The position numbers and the translations under genes are program-made. Positions 35,522 to 46,615 of a stretch of 64,000 nucleotides of DNA are shown here, piece after piece. Positions within the stretch are counted from its first letter, which is position 1, and each line of letters opens with the position of its first letter. The DNA is taken from the NCBI GenBank assembly GCA_026874595.1, contig CM049313.1, positions 9,857,508 through 9,921,507 on the forward strand, written 5' to 3'. Source of the DNA: Sipunculus nudus. Its lineage: Eukaryota > Annelida > Sipuncula > Golfingiida > Sipunculidae. The notes under the pieces were generated by a model. The model saw only the letters and a program-made list of their open reading frames with translations. It ran no database searches and was not told where the DNA came from.

Positions 35522-38500
35522 ACAAAATTTCCTGCCCTTTCACAATACCTCATGTGATACAGTTAAAAAAAGGAGCACACAGTACGTCAAGCTTTGACAC
35601 TTTAAGTTTGGCACACGAAAAACGAATATCTGGTTGAACTGTCATGCAAGTGAGCGCACGAAAACAGTTTCTTTGAGGATGCAAACAATGATATCTATAT
35701 ATCTCAATAGCTGAATTGAAGCCTTCAATTTTTCAAGATGCTTTTAGCAATGTAACGTTATATCAGTTGAGATCAAATAATGCATGTGTAGCCAACGTCT
35801 GTCAAAAGAAATGAGGAAAATCATAACAAATTTCATCTGATCAAATAAGCGCTCAGCATCACCAAAACACGTTTTGTTGTCAGATCTGAAAACACAGTGG
35901 GGGAACCCCATCCTTCACGTAACCACTCACTGTCCTTTTAAAAACCCGGCGTCATATTGAATAAAATTAATTTATCCAAAGGGTAATTACCTTGTCAAAA
36001 TATTCTTTAAGTTTGTTTCATATTCTTGTACATATAAATAAAATTGCATTAGATTGAGAGAACATTTTGTCCATTAGATATTTGCTTTATCTTAACGGCT
36101 CAGCCGGCTAGCCAGCCACAACGCTGTCCACTCAGCCATCATCATTGTTCTTAGACCTGAGCCGGCTCAGCCGGATAGCCAGCCATTTTTTCTTCCAGCC
36201 AGCCGATTTACAGGTCAACGGCTGGCTCCCAGGTCTGCAAACTCCACATAAGGTAATGACCGTAGTTTCATTTTCATTGCACTTATTTTAACATTTTTCT
36301 TATTCTATAATTGAACAAAAGGTTTAAGGAAAGGTTTTAAGAGCTTTACTGCCTTGCTGAAGTCATAATTGTGAAAAACAGGTGGACAGATGTGGTACAA
36401 CATATAGTACTACCAAGAATATGTTCATATTATGGAAGGATGAATCTGGTGTCTGCTTTGCAATATCTAGAAAGTATCAGGAGGGGTTGCACAAAACCAT
36501 CTAAGGTCAGATTGGACAGCTGGATAAGACCAGAAACTGCTAACCTTAATAAGCAAACATGACAAATAACATATAATCCAGTTTGGTTTGATTGGTCAAA
36601 CATCCCAGCAGTGAAGCTAAAAACGTGTTAAATTCAATCAAGGTTTTTTCTATATATCACTCTATATTTAAGGTGACAATTTATTTTTCATTTGTTAACA
36701 ATAAGAATGACCAATTCTTTCTTACCTGTACAAGTCCTGTATGTAATGCTTTATTTGTTGTCAACAGGTCTTTTATTTTGTACCATTTGTTTCCCACATA
36801 CACAGCAATATCTGAAATAATAAATGACATGAAACTTATTATGCACCATTTGTTCTGACAGCAACTGTAAATTCTAAAATATATTACACATACTGTGAAG
36901 TCTGTGATTGGCTTCAAGTTAATATTCATGGAATCATGGGATTGAATTTTTAATATGACTTTAACTTTTTCAGATTTTGTGAGGACTTTATTTTCATGCT
37001 CTTACCATACATTATCTTCTCAGACTATATCAATTTTAATATTAAGTATTTAATATGCAAGGGTCCATGAAAATAACAGACATGGCAAATTTTTTTGTGT
37101 TCTTTGCTGGTGATATAAAAGATATATCATTTAAAGTCAATAAATATTTGATTTATGGGTAATTTAAAATACAAATTATTATTTTTATTATTAATCTTTT
37201 GTCTTTTGACTTTTGATGGTACACTGCATGGATAACAGATATTGGCTGCTAATGAGACTCTTGCAGAAATGACCTTTCCCTCTGTAGATGACTCTTATAA
37301 ACAATAGTTTTATTATTGTGATAATTTCCCTTTTGCCAAAATGGCTAATTAGACACATAAATCCAACCACAGTATAACAAGAAGACAGTCAAAGATCACA
37401 GCCCCTAACTCTGCTGCCATCTGGTAGTTATGAAGTGAACTGCATTTAAATAGTTTTAATGAGCAAGGATCTGTAATCTGGAAAAACTGGAATCAAGAGG
37501 ACACAGATAAAACAAAGGCTGTATTAGTTCCTTGTGTAAATTTTATGTGGAAATGTGTTGTCATCTGCAATGAACTGCCCATCTGGACAAACATACACAC
37601 AGACATATACATACGGTAAAACATACAGACCCTTCTGTAATATGCTCTCCTCCCCTATTGCGAGAGAATAAAGAAATTAAAATGTGTATAACTAAAGGTG
37701 ATAAAGCACAACTTGTAACAGAATAAACCTTTCACAGTGACACTGTTGGGCACACTCCAGTCTATTCATAGCGCTGTAATATTCATTCTCACTACATAAC
37801 TGATAATACAGTCCAAGATTTTTTTTCTCTCCACTGTGACTGAAACAATTAATTAATTGTTTTTAATTTGTTGTTGACATAACACCAGCTCAATACTTTA
37901 ATGCTAGCCTAACTATGTACATCTGCAGATTTCCATTTTGGTTTGACTACTTTACATCGCAGCGGGACATGCTTCCTTACATTAATAAGGTGTTAAATGG
38001 TGTCATTTATTTGGTGTTATTAACACTGTTACCCAGGCCTTGTAACTACCACACCCACGGGTCCTCAGTTGTCCCATTCCTGGGTCATACCACTGAGGAA
38101 CCCTGAAAAAGCACATTCGTTTGTGAGTGAAACATGGCCATAGGGCATTACCCTCCAACAAAGCCTGTACTGAGCACTCATCCTGGGTATAGGGACAATA
38201 CAGAGTAAAATCTCACCTTCTGGACTGAGATTCGAACTCACAATCTCCCTTACTTTGAGTCCTGTGCTCTACCATAACACCACAGAAGCGGGTTGACAAT
38301 GCAGACTTACCTTTGTTACATTTTGGACATCTCAAGGTTAGTGTGAAGTGACTTGGGTTCTGAGGATCAGTTTGTTCCCCAAACAAGTCATGTTTCTTTA
38401 TGTTCTCTTTCAGGACCTGTACCTGAAATTGCCAAATTAAAATTTCAATCTTTGGATAGTCAGCCCCAACACACTACCTTAACCTACAACAAGTGTGGCA

Positions 38501-41500
38501 GATACTGCCAGGCTATAGTCAGACTACCCAGTCGTCCCAGATGCAGCTCAACTGACTGATCAGCCAAGGCACTAAAATGGTCTCCCAATACTACTGGCAG
38601 CTCAATCCATGATGCTGAAAAATAATTTGTGCCAAAATCTGAGGCTCAAAATTGGGGGTTGTCTCATACAAAGGGTTGTCTTATACATAAATACTGCACT
38701 ATATAGTTTATCCAACCATAAGGGGCGCCCATGGGTGACTGGTGTTATTTATTTACAAAGTCAGTTTATTTTGAAAATCATACCTGTAAGTAAATCAGCC
38801 AGGTACACCAGTAATCATTTGCAAGGAAAAACTTGCAAAGAATTTGATTGAAACAAGTAATTCAATATCTGAGAAAAGAGTCAATTCCTGTCATGACATA
38901 GTCTGGTGACAGCTAGGGTCAAGGGCACTTTTTGATAGACGATAATTGGATGATATAAGTACTTGGTACCATAAATATGATAAAATACATCATCAGCTAA
39001 AAGAGGCCATCCTGTGCTGTCACTCCATGACCGAGGAAACATCCTGGAAGTTGCTCAGCTTATGTGTGATAAGTTTGACTAAAATCTTTTATTCTCTATT
39101 GCCAGAATGCATATAAGTTTTTCTGTCATTGTAACATAATGGACGAAAATATCAGCACATCCTTTTTATTCACTGCAGCCAAAAAGCAATAAGTACGTAC
39201 AGAAGCAGATCCAGGGGGGTCTGGACCCCCCTTTTTCATCCAAAGGAACCTTTTTTAAGGGTTTCAGACAAATTTTGCAGCCTGGGTTGGACCCCCCCCC
39301 CCTTTCCTAAATCCTGGATCCACCCCCAGGGTACCCCTTTGTGGGACAAATTATAGTAATGACAGCTCCAGTATACCTTCATGGTCTTCAGTAATGTACA
39401 TAATCCCTCTGAAAGACAGTTATTAATTACTGAAACAATAAACCAGAATACGGGTAGTCGACAAGCGACTACGTGTATCCGCCTAAATCAGAGTGGAACG
39501 GGTGAAGTGAGGCATGGATTGAGTGGCAAGGGGAAATAGAGTGTTGCATATTAGCATGGATGTCTGCAGCCAAATTGTGTATGTAGGTTGCCCCCCCCCC
39601 CCCCCACCACAAAATCCAGAAAGCCGTCGAAGTTGTATACATATGCAAAATTTAAGGCAGATAAGTCAAACCACTACATGTATATGAATGATTTTAGCCT
39701 GTGGCAGACAAACAGATGGATGCTGTGCAAAAATGGTTGCAGGTGACGCCACCAGTTTTGCATATGATAAAGAGCTATGTCAGAACTATACACATGCAAA
39801 ACTTTGGCCCAATCGGTCAAACGGTTCCCAAGATATGAGCTTGGATGTCTGCTGCATAAACTAGAATGCAGGTGGCGCCACCTGTCATAAAATCAAGAGA
39901 GCTGTCGGGGATGTATAAACCTGCAAAATTTTAGCCAGATATGTCAAACCACTGCCGAGATATGAGTGATTTTATCCCATGGCAGACAAACAGACAGGAG
40001 CTGTGTGAAAATGGCTGCAGGTGGCGCCACCAGTTTTGCGTATGAAAAAGAGCTATGTGAGATCTATACACATGCAAAATTGTGGCCCAATCAGTCAAAC
40101 GGTTCCCGAGATATGAGCTTGGATGTCTGCAGCGTAAACGTGAATGTAGGTGGCGCCACCTGTCATAAAATCAGAAAAGCTATCCAGGATGTATAAGCAT
40201 GCCGAATTTCAGGTGAATTAGTCAAATCACTGCAGAGATATGAGTGATTTTACCCCAAAGCAGACGAACAGATGGACACTGTGCAAACATGGTTGCAGGT
40301 GGCACCACCATTTTTTGTGTATGTTATAAAGCTCTCCAAGGGCTACATTTGTGCAAAAAAAATTTTCCTGATCAATCAAATGGTTCCCGAGATATGAGCT
40401 TGGATGTCTGCAGCGTAAACGTGAATGTAGGTGGTGCCACCTGTCATAAAATCAGAAAAGCTATCCAGGATGTTTACGCATGCCGAATTTCAGGTGAATT
40501 AGTCAAGTCACTGCCGAGATATGAGTGATTTTATCCCATGGCAGACAGACAGGAGCTGTGCAAAAATGGCTGCAGATGGCGCCACCAGTTTTGCGTATGA
40601 TAAAGAGCTATGTGAGATCTATACACGTGCAAATTTTTGGCCCAATCGGTCAAACGGTTCCCAAGATATGAGCTTGGATGTCTGCAGCGTAAACGTGAAT
40701 GTAGGTGGTGCCACCTGTCATAAAATCAGAAAAGCTATCCAGGTTGTATAAGCATGCTGAATTTCAGGTGAATTAGTCAAGTCACTGCAGAGATATGAGT
40801 GATTTTAACCCAAGGGAGACGAACAGATGGACACTGTGCAAACATGGTTGCAGGTGGCGCCACCATTTTTTGTGTATGTTATAAAGCTCTCCAAGGGCTA
40901 CATTTGTGCAAAAAAATTTTCCTGAATGGTCAAACGGTTCCCGAGATATGAGCTTGGATGTCTGCAGCGTAAATGTGAATGTAGGTGGCGCCACCTGTCA
41001 TAAAATCAGAAAAAGCTATCAAGGATGTTTACGCATCCCGAATTTCAGGTGAATTAGTCAAGTCACTGCAGAGCCACCATTTTTTGTGTATGTTATAAAG
41101 CTCTCCAAGGGCTTCATTTGTGCCAAAAAATTTTCCTGATTGGTCAAACGGTTCCCGAGATATGTGGGTTTATGTGTGGAAACAGACGCACAAACAGACG
41201 CAGAGCGCAGAGGAAAGGTCAGAGGTCAAAACAAAATCGGGGCGCAGCAGTTCACATGTGACCCGAACATAATCCCGGGTTTCGTAAAATTCCGCCCAGC
41301 CGTTACGGAGGAGTTCTCCGGACACCTACGCGGCGGCGGCAGATACAATAAATGGAAGATTAAATATGCTAAAGCTAATGGTGTATTAGTATACATGTAG
41401 ACAAAAAAAATTAAAATTTGGAAATGGAAAATTTTGTTGCAGTACTAGCCCCATTTTTTTTGTTTTTTTTTTACGCAGACCATGTATTTTATATTGACTT

Positions 41501-44500
41501 TATAAAGTAACAATAACATCATAATCAGTTAGACAAAAATCAAGCTTAATTGCCCTGATCAAAGCATGTTTATTTTGGCAGGAGTTTTAAGACAACAATG
41601 ATGATCAAGCTATCATACTTTCAATAAACTTTAAATATTTGCAATTGCAAAATAAAGTTTAAGATTAAATTAAGACAAATTTAAGATTGCATGCATTTAA
41701 TGAAATAATTAAATAATAACAATGATTATATATATTTATATATATAATATATATAAATAATATTATTATTAATATAATCAATGATAATAAATATAGTAAA
41801 TGATAAAATATAATATATATATATATATAATATACTACTTATATAATAAATACAAGGGACCCATGGGTCACGGCGCTCAGCTGATCGTGATTGGACTATA
41901 AATGTTTCTCCACTGTGATACTATATCGAGTCAATAAATCTTATGAATATCATGGACATGTTGGGCTATTATAAAGGAATGTAATGTAATATGTGAGTAA
42001 ATGATAAATGAAATTACCTGACTGATGGATTAATAGAGTCAAATATAGTGGTTTATTTTTTATTTATTTAGGAGGGGTTGAAAATTGTGATATATTTGAG
42101 CAAATATGAATGCAATGACAACAGTAATAAGCAGTAGTAGAATGATGATAAGGCTATTTGTTGAATGATCTAAAGTGAATGGTAGTCTGCAAGCTTTCAA
42201 GTTGACAGATATGATGTTATGATTAACTATGCTGATGAAGTGATTTATGAATTTGTGACTGTATGACACAATATCTCTTTAGTCTTGACAAGATACATTA
42301 TTGTGATGCCCACTATGTCTACATATTACACAATATTGACATAACTTCTGGCATGTACATAGGTACCTATGGACGAATAGTTATACAAAATATTAAAGTA
42401 TGAATATATCTGATTCATCTTGTTCTTGCTTACCGAGGCTGACTTTGGGATGGGGTTCGGAGAAGGGAAAAGTGAGGGCAGCATGAAGGTGGATGTAGAA
42501 ATATTCTATTGTAATGTTTTTCATTTATATAAGAATATGAAAAGCTAAGAGGAAAGGCGCCCTCCTACTTGGTTATAGTAAAGTTCTAAATATATGATTG
42601 CAAACTAATACTCTGACAAGACTGTCATGAAGAAAAACAGTAAAACTTTTGAGATACTGTGATGCATATGAAAATTTACAGATGGACAGGCAAGTGGACA
42701 GAATGGACTAATACCTTTATTTCACTTTCATGGGAATAATGCATTTAAGTTTGTATATAATCCTATTTTTTTAAGCATATCCACTTTTTCCATTAAGAAG
42801 TTTTTATCTGAATCATTTTTTTATTTACGGGTTTTATAAATTTTTAATAAAAAAACCTGAAAATATATGTTTAAATATTAGAATTGTTGCAAAAGTTGCA
42901 ATCATATATACAGAGTAAAAAACTGAAACTATAAGTTAAAATATTAGAATTGTTGCAAAAGTTGCAATCATCATATATCCAGAGTGTATCTCATATTGGG
43001 TCATATTATGCATACACATATATTTTATTATTTTTAAATCATAAATGTTTAAACTGAATTTAAAAGAAAATAATGCCACAACATGGCATCTACAAGAATA
43101 TTCCTTGAATCACTATTAAAAAGTTTTGCACATTGGAGTTTTCAGTATATGCTTAATTTTATTCACCAAAATAATATAAAAGATTAAGTAAATTTGATAA
43201 AATAAAACATCTTTTCAAATAAAGTATACACACTGTTGGTTGAATGAGGGACAAACAATATCATTGTGCTAATTACTTTCCCAGTTTTAATTTATTACTG
43301 GAATTAATAGTCAATTTCACACCTGGGGAAGTTTTTACTCCTCTGAAGTAAGGAATTACTTATCTCATGAACATCCACACTTACATAGCAATACACCACT
43401 TTGTGGACACAATTAAATGTACCCTTTAATCATTGTATCCCTGGTGGTACAATACAAAATCTAAAATGTAGCATAGCCTAGAATAAGAATGAATCAAATA
43501 CAGAAAATAATAACATTCATCTAGTTTATGCACCATCTGGGGGGGGGGAGTGCAGGGCAGAGGGGAAGCCTGCGCGTAGTGGCCAAGCTGACCCAAGGCA
43601 AGCTGCCTGGGGTGGGTTACATAATGCAAGTGAAGGCTGTACTACTAGGTGGGCTAGATGTAAACAACAATTGACATGGTGTATGAAAACATAAATAAAG
43701 GCTATTCTTTCCAATCAATTTCTTTGAAATTTCAGATTTTAAAAGATTAAATCCTTATGTTTATATGCTGTGAAAATTAAATCAACAGTGCCAAAGTTAG
43801 ACAAAATTTAATGTATTGATTTTTTATTTATGCTAATAACTTGAAAAATTTGCAAAATTCAGATCTTATTTTGGGTAAACAATTGAATCTTGATTAAATA
43901 AAGTTATAGTCCTGAAGAAAAAGTCTCTAGGTTCAGCAATTCTCATGTTAGGTGAGTAAATATATTTCCTGATTTTTAAAAAAATTGCATTATGTTTTGG
44001 CCCATAACTTCAAAATAATACCCAATACTGACCTAATTTTTGGTATGTTCATAGAAAATGTATTAAAGAATGTGATTACTAAATAAGATCAAAAACAGAT
44101 CAGTGGTTTTGATATTAGGCAGCCTTGAAGTGTAACAACGGCTTTTTTTATGGAAAACAGAGTTTTTTTCCTTAATATCTCGAAGGAACAAAGTCCTAAT
44201 GACCCAATTTTCGGTATGGTAGGAGATTTTGGGGACATCTAAAATTATGTCAACAGCCTGGGGAGCATAGAGATGTGCACTGAATGACCTACAGTCATCA
44301 AAGTGGACTGCTTGACAATGTAAGGGAATACAACAAGAGCCTCCAAAAAAATTCAATAAATAGCATAATTTTGCAGCTTTTATTTTTAAATTTCAGATTT
44401 TAACAGATTAAATCCTTATGTATACATGCTGTGAAAATTAAATCCACAGTACTTACAGGAAAAAAACGTGCCGTGGCCAAAGTTGGGCAAAATTTAAGGT

Positions 44501-45404
44501 ACCAATTTTATATTTTAGCCAATATTTAAAAAAATTTAACAGATTTTGATCTAATTTTTGGTATACAATTAAATTTTGATTAATTAAAGTTGTATTACTG
44601 GAAAAATGTCCCTACCTTTAACACTTTTGGTCTTAAGTGACCAAATATCTTCCTGATTTTTTTACAAAGTCCATTATGTTTGGGCCCATAACTTTTTAAA
44701 ATTATATAATACTGACTTAATATCTGGTATGTACATAGGAACTATATAGAGGAATATTTATGGTAAATATGAAGAAAACCAGATGAGTGGTTTTGATATT
44801 AGGCAGTCCTGAAGTGTGAAAAAAGATTTCTAATAAAAAATTGAGGTTTTTCCTTAATATCTCGAAGGAATGAAGTCCTATTGACCAAATTTTTTCGGCA
44901 TGGTAGGAGATTTTGGGGACATCTAACTGAATGCAGAATATCAGATTCGTAGGTCCAACGGTGTCGAAACGTGCCAGTCTTACGGACGGACATCCAGATG
45001 GACGGACGGACGGACGGACAGACAGACGGACGACGGACATTGGACCACGACTATAGCTCAGATGACTTATAGTCAGCTGAGCTAATAATCAATTATAAAA
45101 TATCACGCCCCCTACCCCAAGCTCTACCTCCCCCCACCCCCCTCCACACACACACCAAAGAGCAGCCGCATTTATAGTCCATCTCTGGACCCTTGTGTCC
45201 GCATTTACCGCAAATTAGGAGGGGGGGGGGGGGGGGTAGGCCCTGCAGTTTTCTCACCTGTGCGTCACAAATGCTGCACTTCTGCTGTTCTTTCATTTTT
45301 CGTTCACAGTTGCGTTTTCCTAAAACACCAGCCACATAGCTCCTCAAGTCGTCCAGATCGTTCAACGGCCCGTCACGGATGATATCTGCAGGAGCTTGGG
45401 CCAT
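26503..45404 (-). CDS. FAM169: FAM169-like protein with GNAT-type acetyltransferase core (six coding exons)
   Basis: Coding exons, 5' to 3' on the minus strand: 45404-45258, 38422-38311, 36811-36726, 32868-32697, 28929-28750 and 26642-26503. They sum to 837 nt and 278 aa, with phases agreeing at every join. Residues 87-278 align in order with the conserved region of vertebrate FAM169A/FAM169B: VYVGNKWYKIKDLL, LYVLSQLVYRQQE, WQKGEAIGFYTVKPKGSLY, LDLTFVRRAHRRRGLATQML and LLWE. Residues 199-204 (RRRGLA) match the acetyl-CoA pyrophosphate loop of GNAT enzymes. FAM169A is a lamin-associated nuclear-envelope protein in mammals; catalytic activity is unproven. Residues 1-86 add two CxxC pairs (C43/C46, C81/C84), possibly a zinc ribbon. 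The length is close to the short FAM169B form and lacks the long FAM169A tail. The start is the first ATG of the exon, with no alternative seen upstream. Confidence 0.87.
26760..27482. mobile_element. Tandem-core element, family C, in FAM169-like intron 5
   Basis: About 2.3 copies of a unit of about 280 bp. Each copy carries AATTCTTTTTGAGATA, CACAAGGCAAAT, a GGTGGCGCCACCAAC-like motif and CATCAAGGCCAAT. The array ends with GACAGACAGATAGAC and a hairpin at 27451-27481 (TAGCCCT, GCCTATATAGGC, AGGGCTA). The layout parallels families A and B, but the sequence differs apart from the GGTGGCGCCACC core. Confidence 0.65.
27483..28749. other. FAM169-like intron 5 (right part), nothing firm
   Basis: Mixed composition with a more GC-rich island near 28030-28090 and 28380-28450. 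I see no tandem array, no clear inverted ends and no exon that would keep the FAM169 frame. The frame at 28032-28262 has no recognisable domain. Confidence 0.45.
28750..28929 (-). CDS. FAM169: FAM169-like coding exon 5 (acetyl-CoA loop)
   Basis: 180 nt between CCCACAG and GTAAATC, phase 1 in and phase 1 out. Encodes GSLYSQRLCCVYDLAVLDLT, FVRRAHRRRGLATQMLKHFI and SSFPNQPLGVSTPISNKMYA. The RRRGLA loop sits between a beta strand (AVLDLTFV) and a helix, as in GNAT folds. Confidence 0.92.
28996..29336. mobile_element. MITE, family F, copy 2
   Basis: The left arm CCTTGCTTCATCAAGCCACT...GGCATCTATTTCATGAATAA and right arm TTATTCATGAAATAGATGCC...AAGGTTCAAGG are inverted. They match the inner half of the arms of the element at 23521-23951. 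The interior differs. Confidence 0.65.
29676..32289. mobile_element. Tandem-core element, family A, copy 2, in FAM169-like intron 4
   Basis: The head ACAAGGGACCTATGGGTCAC is followed by GACGCTCAGCTG. The tail at about 32212-32288 holds five GGAC units and then TATAGTCAGCTGAGCTAAAAA. The right half has two direct modules about 680 bp apart (markers GCCATGGTCA...GGGCAAAATTTAAGGTAC near 31023 and 31699) that share TGGTTTTGATATTAGGCAGT further on. Unrelated AT-rich DNA lies between head and modules, so the element may be composite. Confidence 0.6.
32697..32868 (-). CDS. FAM169: FAM169-like coding exon 4
   Basis: 172 nt between the acceptor TTGACAG and donor GTATTT, phase 0 in and phase 1 out. 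Encodes VRTPYDRLILYVLSQLVYRQ, DPEYLPCPRDERAFIMWQKG and EAIGFYTVKPKG. KGEAIGFY-VKP is the most recognisable FAM169 signature. Confidence 0.93.
33060..33914. mobile_element. Tandem-core element, family A, short copy 3
   Basis: Two heads occur (ACAAGAGACCTGTGGGTCAC near 33060 and ACAAGTGACTCATGGGTCAT near 33550), and one tail ends ATAGTCAGCTTAGCTGAAAAG near 33912. The region 33735-33850 (GGGGGTATTTACAAGCCCC, ATAGGTCACAGTGACCTAAA) parallels 2775-2870 of copy 1, giving independent support for one family. Confidence 0.65.
34174..36237. mobile_element. hAT-type element, 2.06 kb, with perfect 8-bp target duplication
   Basis: The left end CAGACCTGGGAGCCGCC and right end GGCTGGCTCCCAGGTCTG are inverted. 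CAAACTCC flanks both (34166-34173 and 36238-36245). The subterminal regions carry degenerate GCCGCCG / AGCCGGCT repeats in inverted orientation. There is no transposase; the interior is AT-rich with a long (AT)n tract. The 8-bp duplication with CAG-type ends places it in hAT as a non-autonomous member. It lies in FAM169-like intron 3. Confidence 0.9.
35448..35516. repeat. (AT)n microsatellite
   Basis: About 34 uninterrupted AT dinucleotides inside the 2.06-kb hAT element. Confidence 0.98.
36726..36811 (-). CDS. FAM169: FAM169-like coding exon 3
   Basis: 86 nt between TTATTTCAG and GTAAGA, phase 1 in and phase 0 out. Encodes DIAVYVGNKWYKIKDLLTTN and KALHTGLVQ, matching the conserved W-x-I/D segment that precedes the FAM169 LYVL helix. 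Confidence 0.88.
36862..38030. other. FAM169-like intron 2 (left part), nothing recognised
   Basis: AT-rich intron without clear repeat ends or coding potential. No exon-like segment with fitting phase was seen. Confidence 0.45.
38030..38297 (-). repeat. tRNA-derived SINE
   Basis: On the minus strand the 5' end carries an A-box-like TATGGTAGAGCAC and, about 30 bp on, a near-canonical B box GAGTTCGAATCTC, with short pairing between CTTCTG and CAGAAG at the ends of the tRNA-like part. The anticodon arm does not fold properly. About 170 bp of unrelated tail follows. This is the structure of a tRNA-headed SINE, not a tRNA gene. Confidence 0.6.
38311..38422 (-). CDS. FAM169: FAM169-like coding exon 2
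   Basis: 112 nt between AATTTCAG and GTAAG, phase 0 in and phase 1 out. Encodes VQVLKENIKKHDLFGEQTDP and PSHFTLTLRCPKCNK. An alternative acceptor six bases downstream keeps the frame and would drop two residues. CPKC is the second CxxC pair. This N-terminal exon is less conserved, so it rests mainly on splice sites and phase. Confidence 0.7.
38560..39196. other. FAM169-like intron 1 segment, nothing recognised
   Basis: No repeat ends or coding potential. The frame at 38609-38851 shows no known domain. Confidence 0.45.
39197..39333. mobile_element. Small GGATCCAG-ended transposon remnant
   Basis: Left CAGAAGCAGATCCAGGGGGG and right CCTGGATCCACCCCCAGGG are inverted, with G/C runs next to each. 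This end type is common in invertebrate MITEs. No target duplication confirmed. Confidence 0.5.
39441..41346 (+). mobile_element. Tandem-core element, family B, longest copy
   Basis: The head AACCAGAATACGGGTAGTCG includes a 7-bp-stem hairpin at 39454-39472 (GTAGTCG, ACAAG, CGACTAC). The core has ten GGTGGCGCCACC-type motifs, then a tail with GAGGAGTTCTCCGGACACC, CGGCGGCGG and a truncated terminal hairpin GGCAGATAC. A deletion near 41070 removes one motif and its surroundings. Frames inside repeat the same meaningless peptide and are not genes. Confidence 0.75.
39728..40997 (+). repeat. Dimeric tandem array of family B, second locus
   Basis: GGTGGCGCCACC-type motifs lie near 39728, 39872, 40020, 40148, 40299, 40430, 40577, 40704, 40855 and 40986. 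Apart from the first interval, spacing alternates at about 147-151 and 127-131 bp, the same rhythm as at 21.7-22.7 kb. Neighbouring dimers are highly similar. Confidence 0.9.
41400..41850. other. AT-rich spacer
   Basis: T-runs and TATATA/AATAAT stretches near 41720-41840; nothing else seen. Confidence 0.6.
41852..45086. mobile_element. Tandem-core element, family A, longest copy
   Basis: The head ACAAGGGACCCATGGGTCAC is followed by GGCGCTCAGCTG. The tail has at least five GGAC/AGAC units at 44993-45030 and ends TATAGTCAGCTGAGCTAATAA. Two direct modules with GGGCAAAATTTAAGGTACC and TGGTTTTGATATTAGGCAGT lie about 680 bp apart, matching those of copy 2. The left third (41.9-43.7 kb) is unrelated AT-rich DNA and may be foreign. 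Located in FAM169-like intron 1, about 170 bp from exon 1. Confidence 0.6.
42890..42985 (+). repeat. Short direct duplication
   Basis: TTAGAATTGTTGCAAAAGTTGCAATCAT occurs twice about 65 bp apart (near 42877 and 42943), followed in both by ATATA and CAGAGT. Confidence 0.8.
45258..45404 (-). CDS. FAM169: FAM169-like coding exon 1
   Basis: 147 nt from ATG to the donor CAG|GTGAGA. Encodes MAQAPADIIRDGPLNDLDDL and RSYVAGVLGKRNCERKMKEQ, then QKCSICDAQ (49 aa, phase 0). CSIC is the first CxxC pair. Reading on past the donor gives a low-complexity tail that I treat as intron. Confidence 0.75.
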
Positions 45405-46118
45405 TTTTTACGATTAACGTGAGTTACATGTCCATTGTTTGGGTTATATGAACGCGGTCACGTTGCATCACCACCTCAATGTTATTGTCCGTCAGCTGGG
45501 CCGGGAAGGTTTACTACTGGCGCCATCTGACGGTATCAAAACCTTTAATAGTTTGAAAAGTGGTCGTTAGGCGGCGCTGTATCCATATCACACAGACGCA
45601 AATAAAAACACGTGCCACATTCAAGATTGTCACTTTGGATTTGTGAGTGTGTGTGTGCGTGTGATACATTATATTTCTATCCACTGTTATTAAATGTTAG
45701 CATATATATATATTGCTGAAATCCTGTGTTATAAATAACTAAATAAAATTCAAGCTGATGCTTTAATTAAATGCCCTTATCGTCAACATTTTTGGTGTAA
45801 TTCTTATCTTATACATTCTTCACACTTTCAATGAAATTATATCATCTAATTAAATCCACCTACATCACAATGATTTTGAGGTTATACTATGGTTCCATAC
45901 AGTTGCTTATAATGAACTATTGATTTTAGAGTTTAACAGTATATAGGGCCTATATATACAAGGCATATATATAAAAAATTGAGATTAAAATGCAGATACT
46001 TATATATTCAATGGCACATTCAAAATTAGGAGATGCACTATATTTCACCTTTCCTTAAACCAGCAAGTAGCATAGCCGGTGGTAAGAGGTTAACCTTTAA
46101 ATATAATATTTGTTCATT

Positions 46119-46119
46119 T

Positions 46120-46158
<39 letters not shown>

Positions 46159-46290
46159 CACGTATAGAATATAATATGATATAATATAATATAATATAAT
46201 ATAATATAATATTATATAATATAATATAAAAGAAAATGATATGGTATAATATATAATATAATATAATACAATATAATAAAATGGTATATA
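46119..46290. repeat. (TA)n followed by ATAATATAAT repeat
   Basis: About 18 TA units at 46121-46156, then an irregular array of ATAAT / ATAATATA to about 46290. Confidence 0.95.
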
Positions 46291-46546
46291 GACCAATCAG
46301 TATGTTATTTTTCGGTCTAAATAACCCCAATCTAAAATATGTTTGACAAAATATCAGCTAGGATAATAAGGATATAGAAAGAGTGAGCCGTGTGTGAAAT
46401 TTCTTCCAGGAAAAAAATACATGGAATAACTAAACTGTCAAGCATTATATTAACAAAGCACCTTAAAAGTGTGACCAATATTAAAAAACTTTGAATGGCA
46501 TAATTAATTGCTGAATGCATGTAGATAGATTAGATAGATGGAGTAG

Positions 46547-46548
<2 letters not shown>

Positions 46549-46613
<65 letters not shown>
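46549..46613. repeat. (TA)n microsatellite
   Basis: About 32 uninterrupted TA units. Confidence 0.98.

Positions 46614-46615
<2 letters not shown>

Noticed and set aside
38221-38297. Minus-strand tRNA gene
   Set aside because: The B box is good, but the anticodon stem does not pair and the cloverleaf is incomplete; better read as a SINE head.
40244-40751. Repeated frames with CSVNVNVGGATCHKIRKAIQ-like peptides
   Set aside because: They arise from the tandem core of family B, change frame between units and have no known domain.
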